From Allobosea sp. Root381 (GTDB lineage: Bacteria; Pseudomonadota; Alphaproteobacteria; Rhizobiales; Beijerinckiaceae): DNA of 64,000 nt. The translations under genes were made by a program, and so were the position numbers. The DNA is taken from the NCBI RefSeq assembly GCF_001429395.1, contig NZ_LMJT01000011.1, positions 1 through 64,000 on the forward strand, written 5' to 3'. Of the stretch, positions 56,928 to 64,000 are shown one piece after another. The notes under the pieces are model-generated. The model was not told the origin of the DNA. It saw only the letters and a program-made list of their open reading frames with translations, and did no database searches. Each line of letters starts with the position of its first letter. Within the stretch, counting starts at the first letter, position 1.

Positions 56928-57846
56928 CAGTAGTGCACCTTCTTGTCGAGGGCGAAGGTCTGCGCAGCCGAGAAGACGAGGATGAAGGCCAGGAAGATGA
57001 AGGTCAGCGCCGCGGCATAGCCGGTGTGGAAGTACTGAAAGCCCTCGAGATAGATGTTGTAGAGCAGCACCTCGGTCGAGCCGACCGGACCGCCGCGCGT
57101 CATCACCGCGACCGTGTCGAAGATCTTGAAGGCCGTGATCATCGTCGTGACGAGGACGAACATCGTCGTCGGCCCGAGCAGCGGCCAGGTGATCGTCAGG
57201 AAGCGGTCGATCCCACTGGAGCAGCCGTCGATATCGGCCGCCTCGTAGAGATCGCGCGGGATCGCGGTCAGCCCGGCAAGGAACAGGATCATGTTGAAGC
57301 CGAGCAACTGCCAGATGCCGATCACGGCCAGCGTCGCCAAGGCGGTCGAAGGCTCGCTCAGGAACGCGATCGGGGCGAAGCCCAGCCATTTCAGCAGGCC
57401 GTTGACCGGGCCGAGCGACGGGTGGAGCAGGAACTGCCAGACCGTCGCCATGGCGATCAGCGTCGAGGTCACCGGCAGGAAGTAGATAACCTCGTAGAAC
57501 GAACGGGTGCGGCTACGGCGATGCACCATGACAGCGATCAACAGCGCCCCGAACACGCCGCCCGGAACGACGATCGCGACATAGAGCAGCGTGTTGACGA
57601 GGGAGCGACGGATGATCGGATCGGCCAGCGCCTTCTGGAAGTTGGCGAGGCCGACCCAGTCCATGTCGACGCCGCCGAACTCGTAATTGGTGACGCTGAG
57701 CAGCAAAAGCACAGCGAGCGGCCCGAGGATCGTCAGCAGCAGCAGGATGAAGGCCGGCAGCGCGAAACCGAGCCCGGTAAAACGTTCGATCCGGAACCTG
57801 CGGCGGGCGGTGGGCGCGAACGCCGCCGGCGATGTGAGGGCAAGCG

Positions 57847-57850
<4 letters not shown>
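56927..57850 (-). CDS. ABC transporter permease, UgpA/MalF-like
   Basis: A 307-aa inner-membrane protein with about six membrane segments and the EAA loop (PRDLYEAADIDGCSSGIDRFLTITWPLL near residue 215). It pairs with the UgpE-like subunit. The start overlaps the ATPase stop (ATGA). Confidence 0.9.
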
Positions 57851-59028
<1,178 letters not shown>

Positions 59029-59106
59029 GTCGTTCGCCTCTTTCCTGTAAAGCTCGGATCGCAGAGTGGGCCGGATGCGGCGCGGGATACCGCCGACAGC
59101 GTCTCG

Positions 59107-59928
59107 TCAGGCCGCGCGGGGCGGATAGACCTCGTGGATCACATCGTCGATCCAGAGCGTCTTCAGCGCCGCGATCTCGTGGATCGTGGCCGCGAAATCC
59201 CTGCCGTCGAAATCATAGGTGACGGCGCCGAGCGTGGTCGAACCCGCCATGCCGGGCTGCAGCTCGGGACCAACGACGAAGCCGGAGGACGGCCCCCAGA
59301 TGTAGCGGGTGCCGCCGACCGTGAAGTCGTGGGCGCGGTGCAGATGTCCGCTGGCGACGAAGGCGACATCGTGTCGGACGACGAGATCAAGCAATTGCGC
59401 GCGCGGCCGCGGCGGCACGCTCCAATAGCCCTTGTCGCCTTCGTCCGGCGCCTCGACGAAGAGCGGGCGGTGCAGGAACCAGCCGAGGCGGCGCCCGCCT
59501 GCTTCGGCGATCTGGCCTTCGAGCCAGGCGAGCTGGCGTCGCTCCTCGGCTTCGTCGCTGCCGAACAACATCGAGTTGAGCCCAATCAACCGCCAATCTT
59601 CGAGGTCGCGGACCCAGAAATCCTCACCAAGATAGCGGCGCCAGCGGGCGAGGCGCTGATCGTTGACCGGCTGGTGCGGGTGATAGGCTTCTCCGACATC
59701 GTGGTTGCCCGGGATGCTCAGCACCGGCACGCCGATGGCATCGAGCAGCCCCCGGCAATGCGACATGTCCTCGTCGATATCTGCGCCATCGACGGTAACG
59801 TCTCCGGTATGGATCACGAGCGCCGGCCTCTCCGCCGCGAGCCAGGCGGTCAGCGGCTCCCAGTTGCAGGCGAAATGCGGCTTGTTCGGACTGAGATGAG
59901 TGTCCGAGATTTGCACGACACGGTGCAT
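59107..59928 (-). CDS. Metallophosphoesterase, probable phosphodiesterase
   Basis: A 273-aa calcineurin-like enzyme: QISDTHLSP, IHTGDVTVDG, IPGNHDVGE, a FLHRPLF segment and SGHLHRAHDF. One motif differs from the downstream phosphodiesterase (HRP in place of HHP), so substrate preference may differ. It is the first gene of the minus-strand operon that continues with the Ugp-like transporter; a second phosphodiesterase ends the operon. Confidence 0.85.
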   Translation of the reverse strand: MHRVVQISDTHLSPNKPHFACNWEPLTAWLAAERPALVIHTGDVTVDGADIDEDMSHCRGLLDAIGVPVLSIPGNHDVGEAYHPHQPVNDQRLARWRRYLGEDFWVRDLEDWRLIGLNSMLFGSDEAEERRQLAWLEGQIAEAGGRRLGWFLHRPLFVEAPDEGDKGYWSVPPRPRAQLLDLVVRHDVAFVASGHLHRAHDFTVGGTRYIWGPSSGFVVGPELQPGMAGSTTLGAVTYDFDGRDFAATIHEIAALKTLWIDDVIHEVYPPRAA

Positions 59929-59995
59929 GGCGTCCCTCCAGACACGCGCCCCTCACGGGGTGCGGGCTGCCTCGTGGGCAGCGGTTTTGCCATGA

Positions 59996-60034
59996 ACCAT
60001 ACAGATGAATGTTTGATGACACAAATGTATTTCA
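59996..60034 (-). promoter_or_regulatory. Promoter and shared operator of the phosphodiesterase/ABC operon
   Basis: On the minus strand, -35 TTGTGT (60019-60024) and -10 TATGGT (59996-60001) are 17 bases apart. ACAAATGTATTTCA (60021-60034) overlaps the -35 and repeats 12 bases exactly from the operator before the polyol dehydrogenase gene. A 7-bp hairpin (60148-60154/60164-60170) after mfd lies upstream. The rest of 59929-60185 shows nothing. Confidence 0.55.
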
Positions 60035-60185
60035 GGGGTACCAGGAACTCCCCGAAGCCCTGTCGCGATGCGAGTGTCCGCCGCGCCACACACGGCTTGC
60101 CGCTTAGTCCCGCTCGCCCAAGGAAGCGATCATTGCATAGCGGGACGCGCGCCGCCGCGATGACGGCGCGAGCCGGCCCTGCCCA

Positions 60186-63100
60186 TCAAGCCGCCTTCTT
60201 CCGTTCCGCGATGCGTGCAAGGTCCGTCAGCAGGCGGCGCGTACCCTTGAGGCGTGCTTCCGCCGTCTCGAAATCATCGATGAAGACGACGCGCATGTCG
60301 GGGCGGACCTTGGCCAGCATGCCGATCTTCGCGACATAGGAGACGAGGCCTTCCGGGTTGGCGAACTCGTTGTCGCGGAAGGCGACGATGATGCCCTTCG
60401 GGCCGGCCTCGACCTTCTCGACATTGGCGCGCTTGCACAGCGCCTTGATCGCGACGATCTCCAGCAACTGCTGGACCTCCTCGGGCAGTGGCCCGAAACG
60501 ATCGACCAGCTCCGCCCCGAAGGACTGGATGTCGCCGTCATCGTCCATGGTCGAGAGGCGCTTGTAGAGCGTCAGCCTGAGCGTCAGGTCGGCGATGTAG
60601 TGCTCGGGGATCATCACCGGCGCGCCGATCTGGATCGACGGCGACCACTGCGCCTCGCTCTCGAATTCGACGCCGGCCTTGAGCGCCGCGACGGCCTCCT
60701 CCAGCATCTGCTGGTAAAGCTCGTAGCCGACTTCCTTGATATGCCCGGACTGCTCGTCGCCGAGCAGGTTGCCGGCGCCACGGATGTCGAGATCGTGGCT
60801 CGCAAGCTGGAATCCGGCGCCCAGCGTGTCGAGCGACTGCAGCACCTTGAGCCGGCGCTCCGCCTGGTCGGTCAGCTTGCGGTTGGCCGGCATCGTGAAG
60901 AGCGCATAGGCGCGCACTTTCGAACGGCCCACGCGGCCGCGCAGCTGATAGAGCTGGGCCAGGCCGAACATGTCGGCGCGGTGCACGATCAGCGTGTTCG
61001 CGGTTGGGATATCGAGCCCGGATTCGACAATCGTGGTCGAGAGCAGGATGTCGTACTGGCCCTCGTAGAAGGCCGTCATCACGTCCTCGAGCTGGCCCGC
61101 TGCCATCTGGCCATGGGCGATGCCGACCTTGGCCTCCGGCACCTGCTTGTCGAGGAAGTCCTTCACATCGGCGATGTCCTCGATGCGCGGCACGACATAG
61201 AAACTGCGGCCACCCCGATAGCGCTCGCGCAGCAGCGCCTCGCGCACGATCAGCGGGTCGAAGGGCGTGACGAAGGTGCGCGTGGCAAGACGGTCGACCG
61301 GCGGCGTCGCGATGATCGAGAGCTCGCGCACGCCGGTCATGGCGAGCTGCAGCGTGCGCGGGATCGGCGTCGCCGAAAGCGTCAGCATATGCACCTCGGC
61401 ACGAAACTCCTTGAGGCGTTCCTTATGGGCGACGCCGAAATGCTGCTCCTCGTCGACGATGACGAGGCCGAGATCCTTGAACTCGACGCCCTTGCCGAGC
61501 AGCGCATGGGTGCCGACGACGATATCGAGCGTGCCGTCCTTCGCACCCTGTTTCACCGCCTTGAGATCGGGAGCCGAGACGAAGCGCGAAGCCTGGCCGA
61601 CCTGCACCGGCAGGCCGCTGAAGCGATCCGCGAAATTGCGGTAGTGCTGGCGCGCCAGCAATGTGGTCGGCACCACGACCGCAACCTGCTTGCCGTTGAG
61701 CGCGCAGGCGAAGGCGGCGCGCAGCGCCACCTCGGTCTTGCCGAAGCCGACATCGCCGCAGACCAGTCGGTCCATCGGCCGCCCCGCCGCCATGTCGTCG
61801 AGCACGGCGTCGATCGTCGCCTGCTGGTCCTCCGTCTCCTCGAAGGGGAAGCGGGCGCAGAACTCGTCGTAGAGCCCCTCCTGCGGGATCAGGCGCGGCG
61901 CCTCCTTCAAGGCGCGGGCGGCGGCGATCTGGATCAGCTTGCCCGCCATCTCGCGGATGCGCTGCTTCAGCTTGGCCTTGCGCGCCTGCCAACCGCCGCC
62001 GCCGAGCTTGTCGAGCTGGACCTCGGTATCCTCCGAGCCGTAGCGCGAGAGCAGCTCGATATTCTCGACCGGCAGGAAGAGTTTCGTGTCGCCGGCATAG
62101 TGGATCTCGCAGCAATCATGCGGCGCGCCCGCTGCGGTGATCGACTTCAGCCCGATGAAGCGGCCGATGCCGTGATCGACATGGACGACGAGATCACCCG
62201 GTGAGAGCGAGGACAGCTCCGCGATGAAATCCTGCGGGCGCTTCGCCTTGCGGCGCGGACGGACGAGCCGGTCGCCCAGGATGTCCTGCTCGCCGACGAC
62301 CGCGAGCTTGCCGGCCTCAAAGCCGGTCTCGAAGCCCCAGACCGCGAGCGCCGTCGTGCCGGGCTTGAGGTCGAAGGCGGCGCGCAGCGAGCCGGTCATC
62401 TGCACGTTCTTCAGGCCGTGGTCGGCCAGCACATGCGCCAGGCGCTCGCGCGAGCCCTCCGACCAGGCGGAGAGAATGACGCGCTTGCCGTCCTTTTCGA
62501 GCGCCTTCACATGCGCCACGGCCGCATCGAAGACGCTGCCGGCATTGTCGGCGCGCTCGGCGGCGAAGCTTCTGCCCTGTCGCGCACCCAGGTCGATGAT
62601 CAGCTTGCCGTCGCTGTCGGGCAGCTGAAACGGCGTCAGCGCCGCGACGCCGGACTGGTCGATGACGCCGCGCCAGTCGGCCGGCGAGAGATAAAGCGCA
62701 TCCGGCTTCAGCGGCTTGTAGGGCATGCCGCCCGCGCTCGGCTGCTCCATCGCCGCCTTGCGGGCATCGTAATAATCCTTGATCAGGCTGATGCGCTCGC
62801 CGACGGCATCCTCGACCTGATGGTCGAGCACCAGCGGCACGTCGGGCAGATAGGTGAAGAGCGTATCCAGCCGCTCCGCCAGCAGCGGCAACCAGTGTTC
62901 GAGACCGGCCGGCCTGCGCCCCTCGCTGACCGCCTCGTAGAGCGTATCGTCGCGGCCGGGCGTGCCGAAGGTCGTGATGTAGCTCTGGCGAAAGCGCGTG
63001 ATGCTCTCGCTCGTCATCTGCGCCTCGGACATCGGCACGAGGTCGAGCCCGCGCAACTGCCCGGTGGTGCGCTGCGTTTCGGGGTCGAAGGTCCGGATCG

Positions 63101-63734
63101 ATTCCAGCGTGTCGCCAAAGAAGTCGAGCCGGATCGGCGCCGGCATGCCCGGCGGGAACAGGTCGACGATGCCGCCGCGCACGGCGAATTCGCCGGTCTC
63201 GCGCACGGTCGAGGTCCGCAGATAGCCGTTCATGTCGAGCCAGCGCGCGAGCTGCTCGATATCGACCATGTTGCCCGGCGCGGCCGAGAAGCTCTCGGAG
63301 GCGACCTTGGAGAAGGCCGGCACGCGCTGCAGCGCGGCATTGACCGTCGTCAGCAGCAGGCGCGGCCGGTCGCCCGACTTGGTCTTCGCCAGCCGCGACA
63401 GTGTCGTCATCCGGTGCGCCACGATGGCCGGCGCGGGCGAAACGCGGTCATAGGGCTGGCAGTCCCAGGCCGGGAACGACATCACCTCGAGATCGGGCGC
63501 CACGAATTGCAGCGCGTTCTCCAGCACCTGCAGGCGCTGCCCGTCGCGGGCGACGAAGACGAGCATCGCCGCGCCTTCGGCCTTCTTGGCGCGGGCGCGA
63601 GTGAGGTCCGCGAGGACGACGGCGTCGAAGCCGTCCGGCACGCTGGCCAGCGTCGGCTTGTCGCCGCGTTTCAGCGCGTCGAGGATGCGGTCGCTCTGCA
63701 GCTTGGCGATCTGGGAGGGAGGCGGAATGCTCAT
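60186..63734 (-). CDS. mfd: Transcription-repair coupling factor
   Basis: A 1182-aa protein of normal length: N-terminal UvrB-like domain, RNA-polymerase-interacting CarD-like domain (LSPGDLVVHVDHGIGRFIGL), then the RecG-like translocase with Walker A VCGDVGFGKTEVALRAAF, the DEEQHFG box and TRG motif, and a C-terminal UvrA-binding region. It removes RNA polymerase stalled at DNA lesions and recruits UvrA. The start lacks obvious alternatives. Confidence 0.98.
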   Translation of the reverse strand: MSIPPPSQIAKLQSDRILDALKRGDKPTLASVPDGFDAVVLADLTRARAKKAEGAAMLVFVARDGQRLQVLENALQFVAPDLEVMSFPAWDCQPYDRVSPAPAIVAHRMTTLSRLAKTKSGDRPRLLLTTVNAALQRVPAFSKVASESFSAAPGNMVDIEQLARWLDMNGYLRTSTVRETGEFAVRGGIVDLFPPGMPAPIRLDFFGDTLESIRTFDPETQRTTGQLRGLDLVPMSEAQMTSESITRFRQSYITTFGTPGRDDTLYEAVSEGRRPAGLEHWLPLLAERLDTLFTYLPDVPLVLDHQVEDAVGERISLIKDYYDARKAAMEQPSAGGMPYKPLKPDALYLSPADWRGVIDQSGVAALTPFQLPDSDGKLIIDLGARQGRSFAAERADNAGSVFDAAVAHVKALEKDGKRVILSAWSEGSRERLAHVLADHGLKNVQMTGSLRAAFDLKPGTTALAVWGFETGFEAGKLAVVGEQDILGDRLVRPRRKAKRPQDFIAELSSLSPGDLVVHVDHGIGRFIGLKSITAAGAPHDCCEIHYAGDTKLFLPVENIELLSRYGSEDTEVQLDKLGGGGWQARKAKLKQRIREMAGKLIQIAAARALKEAPRLIPQEGLYDEFCARFPFEETEDQQATIDAVLDDMAAGRPMDRLVCGDVGFGKTEVALRAAFACALNGKQVAVVVPTTLLARQHYRNFADRFSGLPVQVGQASRFVSAPDLKAVKQGAKDGTLDIVVGTHALLGKGVEFKDLGLVIVDEEQHFGVAHKERLKEFRAEVHMLTLSATPIPRTLQLAMTGVRELSIIATPPVDRLATRTFVTPFDPLIVREALLRERYRGGRSFYVVPRIEDIADVKDFLDKQVPEAKVGIAHGQMAAGQLEDVMTAFYEGQYDILLSTTIVESGLDIPTANTLIVHRADMFGLAQLYQLRGRVGRSKVRAYALFTMPANRKLTDQAERRLKVLQSLDTLGAGFQLASHDLDIRGAGNLLGDEQSGHIKEVGYELYQQMLEEAVAALKAGVEFESEAQWSPSIQIGAPVMIPEHYIADLTLRLTLYKRLSTMDDDGDIQSFGAELVDRFGPLPEEVQQLLEIVAIKALCKRANVEKVEAGPKGIIVAFRDNEFANPEGLVSYVAKIGMLAKVRPDMRVVFIDDFETAEARLKGTRRLLTDLARIAERKKAA

Positions 63735-63771
63735 GGGGATAACGATCGTCAGGAGAACTTGGCGCGGGGAA

Positions 63772-63910
63772 CCCCTCTCCCGAATGGGAGAGGGGCAGGG
63801 GTGAGGGCCTGCCCTCTGAAGCTTAGGCGGCCGCGGCGCCGTTGCGCCTATTGCGGAGCGGGCGGGCCCTCATCCGGCGCTACGCGCCACCTTCTCCCAT
63901 CCGGGAGAAG
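63772..63910. repeat. Two intergenic hairpin repeats upstream of mfd
   Basis: CCCCTCTCCC-gaat-GGGAGAGGGG (63772-63795) and CTTCTCCC-atcc-GGGAGAAG (63891-63910) flank complementary GGTGAGGGC and GCCCTCAT segments. Such CCCTCTCCC...GGGAGAGGG elements are frequent repeated sequences between genes in Hyphomicrobiales and other proteobacteria. No gene lies in 63735-63955. Confidence 0.65.
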
Positions 63911-63955
63911 GAAGGCGTCGCGAGTGTCCCGAGGAAGAGCGGCACTTAGAATCCA

Positions 63956-64000
63956 TCAAACATGGATCGGCTTCTCGTGATGGTGGAAAGCCTTCAGGCG
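63956..64000 (-). CDS. Possible last codons of a gene entering from the right
   Basis: On the minus strand a frame is open from the window edge to a TGA at 63956-63958, giving a C-terminal tail of 14 residues (RLKAFHHHEKPIHV). On the plus strand an ATG at 63962 also opens a frame to the edge. Too short to decide; the product is unknown. Confidence 0.2.
   Translation of the reverse strand, partial: RLKAFHHHEKPIHV

Noticed and set aside
60148..60170. Hairpin after mfd as an intrinsic terminator
   Set aside because: Only a 7-bp stem with a 9-nt loop and no T tract; not strong enough to list as a separate terminator.
63962..64000. ATG-initiated plus-strand frame at the right edge
   Set aside because: Thirteen codons without a ribosome binding site, and the opposite strand is open as well; direction cannot be decided.

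Overview
The window is GC-rich, gene-dense DNA from an alphaproteobacterium. Several features point to the Hyphomicrobiales (Bosea/Rhizobium/Methylobacterium-like): a soluble NAD-dependent fds-type formate dehydrogenase, a rhizobial-type glpSTPQUV glycerol transporter, GlgE and TreS-maltokinase fusion enzymes, PRC-barrel and DeoR/SorC/LysR-rich gene neighbourhoods, and intergenic palindromes of the kind common in this order. The genus cannot be fixed from the sequence alone. No rRNA, tRNA, CRISPR, transposase or phage genes were seen; the region reads as a chromosomal (or chromid) catabolic stretch.

Layout. (1) 1-404: tail of an RTX-type calcium-binding protein with its terminator. (2) 873-8050: a LysR regulator and the formate dehydrogenase operon fdsG-fdsB-fdsA-fdhD-fdsD, with two clean LysR-type boxes in front. 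(3) 8276-10429: a small lipoprotein, an outer-membrane beta-barrel protein and a small metallophosphoesterase. (4) 10483-23123: phosphonate catabolism. A LysR gene is divergent from phnW-phnA-phnY (2-aminoethylphosphonate to acetate plus phosphate) and an aminoethylphosphonate-type ABC transporter. Next come a D-2-hydroxyacid dehydrogenase and a PbfA-like PLP enzyme, divergent from a second, related LysR gene. (5) 23250-31738: two tiny membrane ORFs, then an amidohydrolase/dipeptide-type ABC operon that lacks any ATPase gene, divergent from an XRE-cupin regulator, and a PRC-barrel protein. (6) 31808-37910: glpSTPQUV on the minus strand. (7) 38304-47006: glgE, treS-mak and glgB, tightly overlapped, making alpha-glucan from trehalose/maltose via maltose-1-phosphate. 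(8) 47029-49144: small membrane protein, PPK2 kinase, exported protein. (9) 49173-59928: polyol dehydrogenase, SorC regulator, xylulokinase, IMPase-like phosphatase, two metallophosphodiesterases and a complete Ugp-like ABC transporter. (10) 60186-63734: mfd, followed upstream by palindromic repeats and possibly the last codons of another gene.

How the parts work together. The window is rich in phosphorus and carbon scavenging. Phosphonates are imported and cleaved (region 4), glycerol is imported (region 6), formate is oxidised to supply NADH (region 2), and excess sugar can be stored as glycogen-like glucan (region 7).

The least familiar unit is region 9. Its genes spell a plausible route: import a phosphodiester, cut it, dephosphorylate the phospho-polyol, oxidise the polyol, then phosphorylate the ketose. 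The two outer promoters share an exact 12-base motif, which suggests one SorC-controlled regulon. This is the best candidate here for an undescribed pathway.
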